Of a DNA stretch of 64,000 bases, positions 1 to 7,174 are shown one piece after another; within the stretch, counting starts at the first letter, position 1, and every line of letters begins with the position of its first letter. The DNA is from Kiritimatiellia bacterium (lineage in GTDB: Bacteria; Verrucomicrobiota; Kiritimatiellia; RFP12; UBA1067). The stretch covers positions 61,360 to 125,359 of the forward strand of contig JAFQYM010000061.1 in NCBI GenBank assembly GCA_017406465.1. Reading direction: 5' to 3'. Both the position numbers and the translations under genes were made by a program. The notes under the pieces were generated by a model that worked only from the letters and a program-made list of their open reading frames with translations, was not told the DNA's origin and searched no databases.

Positions 1-946
1 AGAACAAAACCGCCAGAGCGGTAACGAGCATCACCGAAGCGCGCGAAAGCGTGTCGAGCGCGCAGAAGAAGAAGATCGTCGCCGGGATTAGATAGTAGTG
101 CTTGTTCCAGAAGGATACAGTCTTTCTCGCCCCCCGCGAATGGCCATGCGAATGGTGGTGATGTCCGTCACCGGAAACTTGTCCTCCTTCCTTGCTCACA
201 GACTTTCTCTCTGCTGCGGCCTTTTCGTCGGCATGGGCGATGGCGGCGTTCATTTCCGACTCCTTCCTCCGCATGTCCTCGAGATGCCAGCGCCACAGGC
301 CGAAGGCAATGGCGAAGAGCGTCGTGAAGTAGTCGCCCGCCATGTTCGGATATCCGAAGGTGGAGAAGAAATACGCCTTCTGGAAGCACTCTTCGACCCA
401 CAGCGGCCCTTGAGCGTGCGTGACCTGCTGGACGGCGCCGACGATGCCGAGGGCAAGGCCATTCCAGACTACGAGCTCAAGGAGCGTGCGCTTTCCGCGC
501 TTGAGCATTGCATGTTTCACGGCGATGACTGCGACGAGCGAAGGCACGAACCACATGACCACGTTCAGATGGTGCGAGCGGTTGACGCAGAACGGAAAAA
601 ACGGAATCGTGGGAGCCGGGTCTGCTCCAGCCGCTATCGCGGGATAGTCGCACACGGGACAGAGCCCGACATTCAGGAACGGAACGAACAGAAGCACGAT
701 AAAGCCAAGAGCCGTCCAGACGAGCGGATCCTTCTTGAGTGCGGACCACACCCTCGATCTCGCCTCGAACGACGTCTCGCCATCGTGCTGCTGGGGAAAG
801 CATATCATGGCCTCGACAAGAACCGCCGTAAGCCACGGCATGACCGGTACGATATACTCGGCGCGTGTGCCGCCAAAAAGCCACGCAAACGCGGCGAGGA
901 TGAAGAACACCGATAGGACAACGACGTTATCGTAGAGATAGCGCAT
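1..946 (-). CDS. O-antigen ligase/polymerase-like membrane protein (3' end outside window)
   Basis: The frame is open from an ATG at 946 to the window edge, giving at least 315 residues without a stop. The protein is polytopic: hydrophobic segments lie near residues 7-25, 35-50, 80-97, 125-145, 155-170 and 200-220, and more follow a hydrophilic loop. The pattern FGYPNMAGDY resembles the Asn-containing motif of the WaaL/Wzy (O-antigen ligase, PF04932) families, so a role in polymerising or attaching surface polysaccharide is inferred. The loop near residues 240-275 is charged and carries a His cluster (HHHHSHGH). The start overlaps the last 20 bases of ispG, suggesting translational coupling. 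The open frame on the opposite strand here is an antisense shadow. The exact family is uncertain because the C-terminus is missing. Confidence 0.7.
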   Translation of the reverse strand, partial: MRYLYDNVVVLSVFFILAAFAWLFGGTRAEYIVPVMPWLTAVLVEAMICFPQQHDGETSFEARSRVWSALKKDPLVWTALGFIVLLFVPFLNVGLCPVCDYPAIAAGADPAPTIPFFPFCVNRSHHLNVVMWFVPSLVAVIAVKHAMLKRGKRTLLELVVWNGLALGIVGAVQQVTHAQGPLWVEECFQKAYFFSTFGYPNMAGDYFTTLFAIAFGLWRWHLEDMRRKESEMNAAIAHADEKAAAERKSVSKEGGQVSGDGHHHHSHGHSRGARKTVSFWNKHYYLIPATIFFFCALDTLSRASVMLVTALAVLF

Positions 947-1997
947 ATTCAATCACCTTTCCTGGGGCGTCCTCCTCGGACACCTTGCAGACTTGTTCAC
1001 CCTTTACGTACAAAAGAAACTCGCCGTCGCCGCCGCAAAGCGCGACATCCGCGCCCTTCGCCTCGCCAGGACCGTTCACTGCGCAGCCCATGACGGCGAC
1101 GCGCGGCAGCTTCACGCCGTCCTTCGCAAGCGTTTCGAGCGCGATCTCGACCTGCGAGGCGACATGCATCAAGTCGACTTTAGTGCGTCCGCAAGTGGGG
1201 CACGACGTTATCGCGGGACCCGGCTCCCTAAGGCCAAGCGCGCGAAGAATTTCCATCCCAACCCTGACTTCCTTCTCGGGTTTCGCGGTGAGCGACACCC
1301 TTATTGTGTCTCCGATCCCTTCGGAGAGAAGGATACCGAGCGCGACCGAGTTCCTGACAGCGCCGGGGATTAGCGTGCCCGCCTCGGTGACACCGACATG
1401 GAGCGGGCAGTCTGTCCTTTCCGCGAGAAGTCGGTAAGTCGCAAGCGTCTCGAGGACGTTAGACGCCTTGGCGGAAATTACGACATCGCGGAAGTCCTCG
1501 CCTTCAAGCAACTTCAGATGTCCGAGCGCAGAGCGCACAAGCGCCTCGGGAACGTCGATCTTCCCAGTATCGAGTTCTTCGCGCAAGCCCTTCTCAAGAG
1601 AACCGAGGTTAACGCCGATGCGGATCGGGACCTTCTTTTCCTTCGCCGCACGGGCGACTGCCTGAACCTTGTCGCGCGAGCCGATGTTGCCGGGATTGAG
1701 TCGAAGCGCGTCAGTTCCCGCCTCGATGGCGGCGAGTGCGCAGCGGTAGTCGAAGTGGATGTCGGCGACGAGTGGAATGGGCGATGACTTCTTCACCACG
1801 CCGAGAACTTTCGCCGCCTCGACGTCGGGAACAGTCAGGCGAAAGACATCGCAGCCAAGCGCCGCGCACGCGCGAACCTGCTCGACGATCGCCGCCGCAT
1901 CGTGCGGATCGACGTTCGCCATGGTCTGGACGCTCACCGGCGCTCCACCGCCGATGGCGAGCGAGCCGACCTTAATTGCTCGTGTTGTCCGTCTCAT
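927..1997 (-). CDS. ispG: 4-hydroxy-3-methylbut-2-enyl diphosphate synthase (flavodoxin/ferredoxin)
   Basis: IspG (GcpE) catalyses the penultimate step of the MEP isoprenoid pathway, converting MEcPP to HMBPP with a [4Fe-4S] cluster. The 356-residue protein starts with the family's typical RAIKVGSLAIGGGAPVSVQT region and has the TIM-barrel motifs DIHFDY and LNPGNIG. The iron-sulfur domain near the C-terminus shows SCPTCGRT and GCAVNGPGEA, supplying the cluster cysteines. The ATG at 1997 was chosen because upstream codons lie inside rseP and lack family similarity; this start overlaps the rseP 3' end by 26 bases. Together with dxr and rseP this is the MEP/envelope cluster common in bacteria. 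Identification is very secure. Confidence 0.97.
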   Translation of the reverse strand: MRRTTRAIKVGSLAIGGGAPVSVQTMANVDPHDAAAIVEQVRACAALGCDVFRLTVPDVEAAKVLGVVKKSSPIPLVADIHFDYRCALAAIEAGTDALRLNPGNIGSRDKVQAVARAAKEKKVPIRIGVNLGSLEKGLREELDTGKIDVPEALVRSALGHLKLLEGEDFRDVVISAKASNVLETLATYRLLAERTDCPLHVGVTEAGTLIPGAVRNSVALGILLSEGIGDTIRVSLTAKPEKEVRVGMEILRALGLREPGPAITSCPTCGRTKVDLMHVASQVEIALETLAKDGVKLPRVAVMGCAVNGPGEAKGADVALCGGDGEFLLYVKGEQVCKVSEEDAPGKVIEYALSLR

Positions 1998-3219
1998 TCG
2001 TGACTGTCGTAACCGTATTCGTCTCTGCCGTCTCATCGGCCGGCGGCTTGTAGGTGTGGATGCGCCAGCTACGCTGCGCGTCGCGGAAGATGAGTATCGC
2101 CATCGCGCCGAGAAGAAGGACCATGAACGTCATGGAGAGCATGGAGACAATCTTCTCGGGAACGCGCCTGCGGAAAAGAAACGCGAAAAGCGCAAACATG
2201 ATTAGCCCGCCGTCGAGAACCGGTATCGGCAGGAGATTCAGTACCGCAAGGTTGACGTTGAGGTATCGCAAGAATCCCACGCCGTCCCAGAAATCGCGCC
2301 GCACCGACTTGTAGATGCTCTCGGCGATCATCTGCGGACCACCAAGCGCATTCGCGGTGTTCTTGACCTCCTTGGGCGTGACAAGCCCCTTAAGGACACG
2401 GAAGATCGAACCGGCGTCCCAGGCAAGCTGCTTGAGCGGATTTCTGTGGGGCATCCACCCCGCGGCAACCTCTTCCTTGGCAATGTGAGCGGCTTCAATG
2501 AAATACATGCCTGTAACGGGATCCCGTTCGGGCGTCACCTTGACCGTCCGCTCCACGCCGTCCTTGTCGCGCAACACGACATCCGTCTCGCGTCCGCCGA
2601 CAATCTGGAACTCGACACGCATCTCAGTCCAGGTAGCTACAGGGCGGCCGTCGACGGAAAGCACGGTGTCGCCGGGGCGGATGCCCGCCTTCTCCGCAGG
2701 GCCACCTGGCTTCGCCTCTGTTATCGTGGCTGGGAGCTCACCAAAGCGAACCGACGGAATCGCGGCGAGAAGAAACGCGAGCACTACGGCAAGGACGATG
2801 TTCATGCCGGGACCTGCGACAGCGACGGCGATCTCCTTCCACGGCGAAATCTTCTGTTTCTCCGTTCCCGTTCCCTCGGCACTCGCTTCGCTCGGCGTGT
2901 TTGCTTCCCCATGGGTCGCAAACCCCCGCAAGGGGCGGTTACGTTCCCCGGTACCCGTTCCCCCCTCTATCGCCTTCGTGCCTTCTGGATCGACGTCTGG
3001 AATCATGACATAGCCGCCAAGCGGAATCCAGCTGATGCGGTATTCGACGCCCTTCCAAGTCTTCTTCCAGATTGCGGGACCAAACCCAATCGAGAAACGT
3101 TCAACCCTGAGACCAAGTTTTAGTGCGACGATAAAGTGCCCGAACTCATGGATCGCAATTGCAAGCGAAAAGAAAACAATGCAAATCGCGATATAGCCGA
3201 TTGTAATTAAAATCTCCAT
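1972..3219 (-). CDS. rseP: Site-2 membrane metalloprotease RseP, carrying an in-frame repeat insertion
   Basis: RseP is an inner-membrane zinc protease that cuts membrane-embedded substrates such as anti-sigma factors and signal-peptide remnants. The 415-residue protein has the zinc motif HEFGH in the first membrane helix (about residues 24-28), a PDZ domain (about 165-240, GPAEKAGIRPGDTVLSVDG) and the third metal ligand in LLPIPVLDGG near residue 335. Residues about 84-119 (GERNRPL, ATHGEA, PSEASAEGTG) are not family sequence; they are encoded by a repeat element (2862-2967) that recurs inside era. The C-terminal tail is Thr/Asn-rich. The ATG at 3219 follows an AAAGAGAG Shine-Dalgarno-like stretch. 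The promoter lies about 90 bases upstream. Confidence 0.96.
   Translation of the reverse strand: MEILITIGYIAICIVFFSLAIAIHEFGHFIVALKLGLRVERFSIGFGPAIWKKTWKGVEYRISWIPLGGYVMIPDVDPEGTKAIEGGTGTGERNRPLRGFATHGEANTPSEASAEGTGTEKQKISPWKEIAVAVAGPGMNIVLAVVLAFLLAAIPSVRFGELPATITEAKPGGPAEKAGIRPGDTVLSVDGRPVATWTEMRVEFQIVGGRETDVVLRDKDGVERTVKVTPERDPVTGMYFIEAAHIAKEEVAAGWMPHRNPLKQLAWDAGSIFRVLKGLVTPKEVKNTANALGGPQMIAESIYKSVRRDFWDGVGFLRYLNVNLAVLNLLPIPVLDGGLIMFALFAFLFRRRVPEKIVSMLSMTFMVLLLGAMAILIFRDAQRSWRIHTYKPPADETAETNTVTTVTNETDNTSN
2862..2967. repeat. Palindromic repeat element inside rseP (copy 1)
   Basis: About 105 bp inside the rseP frame match 41540-41650 inside era. Both copies are bordered by GGGAACG-like heptamers (GTTCCC on the plus strand) and share a core with a CCCC...GGGT/ACCC...GGGG hairpin and the sequence GAGCGAAGCGAGTGCCGAGG on the minus strand. 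The element stays open in the rseP frame. Confidence 0.85.
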
Positions 3220-3305
3220 TTTCTCTCTTTTTCTACGCCATTTTCCGCTTGCGGTGAATTACAGACTTGACTGCTGTTTGCGACACCACTTACGTTGAGT
3301 TGAAT

Positions 3306-3311
3306 ATTATA
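3306..3311 (-). promoter_or_regulatory. rseP promoter, extended -10 (TGGTATAAT)
   Basis: TATAAT on the minus strand is preceded by TTTGG. No TTGACA-like -35 is apparent. A small inverted repeat (GCCCA-4-TGGGC, 3322-3335) sits just upstream, where the -35 region would be, and could be an operator. The predicted leader is about 80 bases. Confidence 0.7.
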
Positions 3312-3388
3312 CCAAATACTGGCCCAAAAATGGGCGAGTATCGCATTACTGTAGGGGGTGGGTGACAGGGGGGGGGGGATGGCGCCCT

Positions 3389-4237
3389 TCACACATTCAC
3401 GAACTTGTACGACCAGTCGCACTCGTCCACTGCATCGAAAAGCCGGAAGCCGAACGGCCGCCGGTCGAAGTTAAGAGACGTCGTTTCGGCGTTGAGAATC
3501 GTAAGATCCTTGTAGCCGTGCATCGACATCCTGTGGGTGTGCCCGCAAATGTAGAACTTCACCCCTGCGTTGCGATACGCCAACAACCGCACCTCGCGGC
3601 CTTCCTTGGGATAGTTCTCGTATGAGTTCCCCTCGTCGAACGCATGGGCGAACGGCGGAATGTGCCCGGCAAGGATTACCCTGCCGTCGTACAACTTGGC
3701 CTTTTCGAGCTCGGCCTTGAGCCACTCCTCGTACTTCAGCTGTTCGTCAACGAGCTCCGTCTTGTACCAAAACTGCGTGTTGCCGACAATCACGCGCCAG
3801 CCCTTCACGTCAAGGGATTGATAGTCGGAGCCAAAGACGGAAAGATACCTGTCGCGGTTTTCCTTGGAGACCTTCTGTCCCATGTCGTGGTTTCCGGGCG
3901 CGACGACGACGGGGACTTTGAACATTCCGAGGAGACGCGGCCAGTCGCGGGAGAGATCCTCCGCCTTGTGCGTCATATCGCCCGTAATGAGCACAAGGTC
4001 TGGCTTGATGTCGTTGACGCGAGCAACTGCGCGTTCGAAACGCGCGAGGTCGGCGGCGTATTTCGCCTCGTTGTCTTGCGGCGTCCAGTCAAAGCCGAAT
4101 TGCGGGTCGGTCAGATGCGCAATCCTGATGCGCCCCGCGTGACTTTCTGGACTTCCCTGCGGTGCGCCGCTCTTCGCGAACGCCGGCAAAGCGGCAAGTG
4201 CCGAGCCGAGCAGAAACTCTCTTCTGTCCATTTCCAT
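3389..4237 (-). CDS. Tat-exported calcineurin-like metallophosphoesterase
   Basis: The protein has about 282 residues. The N-terminus MEMDRREFLLGSALAALPAFA is a twin-arginine signal, so export of a folded, metal-loaded enzyme is expected. All calcineurin-family metal motifs are present in order: HLTDPQ, ITGDMTH, APGNHDM, GHIPPFAH and CGHTHR, so it should hydrolyse phosphate esters with a two-metal centre; the substrate cannot be read from sequence. ATG 4237 (or 4231) was chosen at the signal peptide; the longer frame runs into a dead gene. It interrupts the usual dxr-rseP neighbourhood and probably shares the promoter near 4471. An 11-G tract and a short direct repeat lie just past its 3' end. 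Confidence 0.88.
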   Translation of the reverse strand: MEMDRREFLLGSALAALPAFAKSGAPQGSPESHAGRIRIAHLTDPQFGFDWTPQDNEAKYAADLARFERAVARVNDIKPDLVLITGDMTHKAEDLSRDWPRLLGMFKVPVVVAPGNHDMGQKVSKENRDRYLSVFGSDYQSLDVKGWRVIVGNTQFWYKTELVDEQLKYEEWLKAELEKAKLYDGRVILAGHIPPFAHAFDEGNSYENYPKEGREVRLLAYRNAGVKFYICGHTHRMSMHGYKDLTILNAETTSLNFDRRPFGFRLFDAVDECDWSYKFVNV

Positions 4238-4268
4238 GCTGCCAATTTGTTTTTTACATCTTACCCGG

Positions 4269-4440
4269 TCACTTGACCGAGACTGGCTTGCCTTCGAAGA
4301 AGTCGACGATGGCGCCGACGTTTTCGGCACCCTGGAAGCCGTGCACCAGCCGTCTTCGCGGTCGCCGCGCTTTCAGCGGCAGGTGCAATAGTAGCTGCAA
4401 GCGCGACACCAGTCAAAAGAAGAATTCCCCTTGCGTTCAT
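4269..4440 (-). pseudogene. Remnant of a secreted alpha/beta hydrolase: signal peptide joined to C-terminus
   Basis: A perfect Shine-Dalgarno (AGGAGG, 8 bases before ATG 4440) and a signal peptide (MNARGILLLTGVALAA...) open a frame that loses sense after about 30 codons. In another frame the sequence resumes as HGFQGAENVGAIVDFFEGK before TGA at 4269. This looks like the C-terminal end of an esterase/BD-FAE-type alpha/beta hydrolase, including the HGF catalytic-histidine region. The simplest reading is an internal deletion with frameshift that removed most of the gene but left its promoter and ribosome-binding site. The hydrolase assignment rests on about 25 residues. Confidence 0.6.
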
Positions 4441-4470
4441 GATATTTGCCTCCTAAATTATTTTTGTTAC

Positions 4471-4476
4471 AGTATA
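4471..4476 (-). promoter_or_regulatory. -10 box upstream of the hydrolase remnant and phosphoesterase
   Basis: TATACT preceded by GTG on the minus strand, about 30 bases before the AGGAGG/ATG of the remnant. It probably now serves the phosphoesterase at 3389-4237. Confidence 0.5.
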
Positions 4477-4486
4477 CACTTTTTGG

Positions 4487-4520
4487 CGGGAAAACTTCAA
4501 CCCCCTACAACTGTAGGGGG
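4487..4520 (-). terminator. Probable terminator of the cysS-dxr transcript
   Basis: An 8-9 bp perfect inverted repeat (CCCCCTAC-AGTT-GTAGGGGG on the minus strand, 4501-4520) is followed by a T-rich stretch (TTGAAGTTTT) 66 bases after the dxr stop codon. Confidence 0.55.
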
Positions 4521-4585
4521 TACACTTGCTGGGTGCGAAACTACCTCGCTCAAATTATGCAAATTGGCAAAGTCCATACGGTTAT

Positions 4586-5653
4586 CTACCGCAGATGCTT
4601 CGACACCCAATCTGTCGCCGCCCAAACTGAGTCAAGAGAGTCGCAGGGGATTTCGGGTGCGTGCTCAAGGCAGTCTGCGACCGTGGCTGCGATGTCGGTG
4701 TACTTAATTTTGCCGTCAAGAAACGCCTGCACCGCAAGTTCGTCCGCCGCGGCAAGAACGGCCGTGGCGCATCCGCCGCGCACGCACGCCTCCTTAACGA
4801 GCCGAAGACAGGGAAAGCGCACGGGGTCCGGTGCGCGGAACGTAAGAGAGCCGAGCGCCGCGAGGTCGAGCTGTTCGCGCTTTGACGCAAGGCGGCTGGG
4901 CCAAGTGAGCGCGTACTGTATCGCAACGCGCATGTCAGGCGGCGAGAGCTGAGCAAGCGTCGCACCGTCCGAGAATGTGACTAGAGAATGGACGATTGAC
5001 TCGGGATGCACGACGACATCTATCTTCTCGACAGGCACGTCGAAGAGCCAGCGCGCCTCAAGGATCTCGAAACCCTTGTTCATCATAGTGGAGCTGTCGA
5101 TCGTGACCTTGTGGCCCATCTTCCAGCGCGGATGGTTGAGCGCCTGTTCAACAGTCACTAATGAAAGATCGGCTGGCTCGTCGAGAAACGGTCCGCCGCT
5201 CGCCGTCAGAACAAGCCGCTCGACCGATTCGCGCGGCGACCCCTGCAGACACTGGAAGATCGCAGAATGTTCGCTGTCAACTGGAAGAAGCCGTACGCCC
5301 TTTTCTTTCGCGCGTCGCGTGACGAACTCGCCCGCCATCACCATTACTTCCTTCGTGGCGAGCGCGACGTCCATTTCCTTCTCGATTGCCGCCATCGTCG
5401 GCTTGAGACCAGACATTCCTACGGTCGCAACCAAACAGATGTCTGCGTCGTTCTCTTCGACAGCGCGAACCGCGGCGTCTTCGCCGCAATACGCTTTCGC
5501 GCCAAGATCGCGGGCAAGCGCCTCGCATTGCTCGCGAGAATTGCGCACAGCAAGCGCAACGACCTTGAATTCATCAGAATGAGACAGGGCAACATCAATC
5601 GCATTTCTGCCGATCGACCCCGTAGCGCCCAAGATGACAATCCGCTTAGCCAT
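4586..5653 (-). CDS. dxr: 1-deoxy-D-xylulose 5-phosphate reductoisomerase
   Basis: Dxr (IspC) performs the first committed step of the MEP pathway, turning DXP into 2-C-methyl-D-erythritol 4-phosphate with NADPH. The protein has about 355 residues. The N-terminal Rossmann motif is GATGSIG, followed by the metal/substrate region PVDSEHSAIFQCL, the DSSTMMNKGFE motif and HPESIVHSLV. The family N-terminus is matched by ATG 5653 (MAKRIVILGATG). An upstream TTG at 5704 would add 17 residues encoded by a heptamer repeat, which is not family sequence. No good Shine-Dalgarno precedes ATG 5653, so expression probably depends on reading through from cysS, whose stop codon is 47 bases upstream. Confidence 0.96.
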   Translation of the reverse strand: MAKRIVILGATGSIGRNAIDVALSHSDEFKVVALAVRNSREQCEALARDLGAKAYCGEDAAVRAVEENDADICLVATVGMSGLKPTMAAIEKEMDVALATKEVMVMAGEFVTRRAKEKGVRLLPVDSEHSAIFQCLQGSPRESVERLVLTASGGPFLDEPADLSLVTVEQALNHPRWKMGHKVTIDSSTMMNKGFEILEARWLFDVPVEKIDVVVHPESIVHSLVTFSDGATLAQLSPPDMRVAIQYALTWPSRLASKREQLDLAALGSLTFRAPDPVRFPCLRLVKEACVRGGCATAVLAAADELAVQAFLDGKIKYTDIAATVADCLEHAPEIPCDSLDSVWAATDWVSKHLR

Positions 5654-5663
5654 GCGCCCGCAC

Positions 5664-5708
5664 TTCAGACTTTCTACTTTGAACTTTAAACTTTGAACTT
5701 TCAACTCT
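5664..5708. repeat. Heptamer tandem repeat between cysS and dxr
   Basis: On the minus strand AAAGTTN units repeat with a 7-base period (AAAGTTC, AAAGTTT, AAAGTTC, AAAGTAG, AAAGTCT). The repeat begins at the cysS stop codon and fills the cysS-dxr gap. The same unit occurs in nadE (20481-20555) and murD (30318-30358). Confidence 0.85.
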
Positions 5709-7125
5709 TCTTCGTGACACTCTGTCCATCACGGGAGTCTTTAACAGTCCAGCCAAGCGCGGCGATTTCGTCGCGGAGTCGGTCGGACTCTGCCCAGTTC
5801 TTCAATTTCCTGGCCTCGGCGCGGGCATCGAGAAGCGCCTTAACTTCGGCGGGAACCTCCTCTTGCTTCTTCTCGTTCTCGAAGAAGATAACGCCAAGCA
5901 CTTCGTCCATGCGCTTGAACACGCCAAGAACGGCATCCGACTCCTCCTTGGTCATCGTAGCCGCCGCACCGTTCGTCTGGCGCACGAGGTCGAAGACTGC
6001 GGCAAACGCACGCGGCAAATTCAAGTCGTCATTAACTGCTTCAGTGAATTCCGCGAGGCACTTCTTAGCCCACTCTGGCACCACAATATGCCCTGCAGAT
6101 TCTACACGTTCTACATGTTCTACACGGCTACCCGAAATCCCCTCTACGCAGCGATCGATCTTGTCGAGCGCCTTTCTCGCGTCCTCAAGCGCGGTGAAGG
6201 CAAAGTTGAGCCCCGTGCGGTAGTGCGCGTTGATGAGAACATAGCGAATCTCGCGTCCGGTGTATCCCTTCTCGAGAAGATCGCGGAGCGTAAAGAAATT
6301 GCCCGCGCTCTTCGACATTTTTTCGCCGTTCACGCGCAGGTGCGCACAGTGCATCCAAGTCCTGACGAACTCCTTGCCTGTCGCGGCTTCGGCCTGCGCG
6401 ATTTCGTTTTCGTGGTGCGGGAAGAGATTGTCTATGCCGCCGGTATGAAGGTCGAACGTCTCGCCGAGATACTTCATCGACATCGCGGAGCATTCGATGT
6501 GCCAGCCGGGACGACCGCGTCCCCACGGTGAATCCCAGCCAACTGGGCCGTCAGACTCCTCCCACGCTTTCCAGAGCGCGAAGTCACCGACGTTCTCCTT
6601 GTCGTATTCATCCGCCGCGCAGCGAAGCCCGGTACGCTGGTTATCGAAGTCGATGTGGGCGAGCTTGCCATAGCCCGGGAACTCGCGAACCTTGAAGTAG
6701 ACAGAACCGTCTTCGCTCTGGTAGGCGACACCCTTCTCCATCAGCTTCTGGACAAGCGCAATCATCTCTGGGATATGGTCCGTCGCCGCGGGATAGACCT
6801 CTGCCGGCTGGATGTTGAGCTTCTTCAAATCGGCGAAAAACGCGTCCTTGTACGTCTTCGTGTAGTCCGTAAGCGCGATGCCCGCGGCATTTGCGCCGCG
6901 GATCGTCTTGTCGTCGACGTCGGTGAGGTTCATCACCTGGCGGATCTTCATGCCGTTGAACTGGACTACGCGGCGGAGGATATCCTCAAACGCGTAGGCG
7001 CGGAAGTTGCCGATATGCGCAAAATTGTAGACGGTGGGACCGCAGGTGTAGAGGCGGATTTCGTTCCCCTCAAGGGGTTTGAGCTCCTCGACCCTGCGCG
7101 TCAGCGAGTTGTAGACATTCATCAT
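5701..7125 (-). CDS. cysS: Cysteinyl-tRNA synthetase
   Basis: CysRS charges tRNA-Cys. The 474-residue class I enzyme shows YTCGPTVYNFAHIGN (HIGH motif), the zinc-site region WHIECSAMS and the KMSKSAGNF signature. Near residues 332-345 it carries a foreign Val-Glu-rich triplet repeat (VEHVERVES) encoded by a 9-bp tandem repeat at 6098-6132, in the segment joining the catalytic core to the helical anticodon domain. ATG 7125 (MMNVYNSLTRR) was chosen: the -10 box TATAAT ends 8 bases before it, so the transcript should begin almost at the start codon. The longer frame to 7170 would start upstream of the promoter. The stop codon abuts the heptamer repeat before dxr. Confidence 0.96.
   Translation of the reverse strand: MMNVYNSLTRRVEELKPLEGNEIRLYTCGPTVYNFAHIGNFRAYAFEDILRRVVQFNGMKIRQVMNLTDVDDKTIRGANAAGIALTDYTKTYKDAFFADLKKLNIQPAEVYPAATDHIPEMIALVQKLMEKGVAYQSEDGSVYFKVREFPGYGKLAHIDFDNQRTGLRCAADEYDKENVGDFALWKAWEESDGPVGWDSPWGRGRPGWHIECSAMSMKYLGETFDLHTGGIDNLFPHHENEIAQAEAATGKEFVRTWMHCAHLRVNGEKMSKSAGNFFTLRDLLEKGYTGREIRYVLINAHYRTGLNFAFTALEDARKALDKIDRCVEGISGSRVEHVERVESAGHIVVPEWAKKCLAEFTEAVNDDLNLPRAFAAVFDLVRQTNGAAATMTKEESDAVLGVFKRMDEVLGVIFFENEKKQEEVPAEVKALLDARAEARKLKNWAESDRLRDEIAALGWTVKDSRDGQSVTKKS
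6098..6132. repeat. 9-bp tandem repeat in frame inside cysS
   Basis: GTAGAACNT-type units of 9 bases (minus strand) repeat about three times and encode Val-Glu-X triplets. The same unit forms an inverted pair in the intergenic region 24609-24672. Confidence 0.85.
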
Positions 7126-7132
7126 GGCGCAT

Positions 7133-7138
7133 ATTATA
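7133..7138 (-). promoter_or_regulatory. cysS promoter, extended -10, leaderless arrangement
   Basis: TTTGGTATAAT on the minus strand. The last base of the box is 8 bases before the ATG at 7125, so the start codon lies at about +2. Confidence 0.75.
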
Positions 7139-7174
7139 CCAAACTGATGCGCCCCTTTGCCATCGCGCACGACG

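Noticed and set aside
98..916. 272-residue plus-strand open frame
   Set aside because: It is antisense to the O-antigen-ligase-like gene, is Arg/His-rich without any motif, and arises from GC-rich codon use on the other strand.
3207..3422. 71-residue minus-strand frame over the rseP promoter
   Set aside because: It covers the promoter and the G tract and has no coding character or conserved motif.
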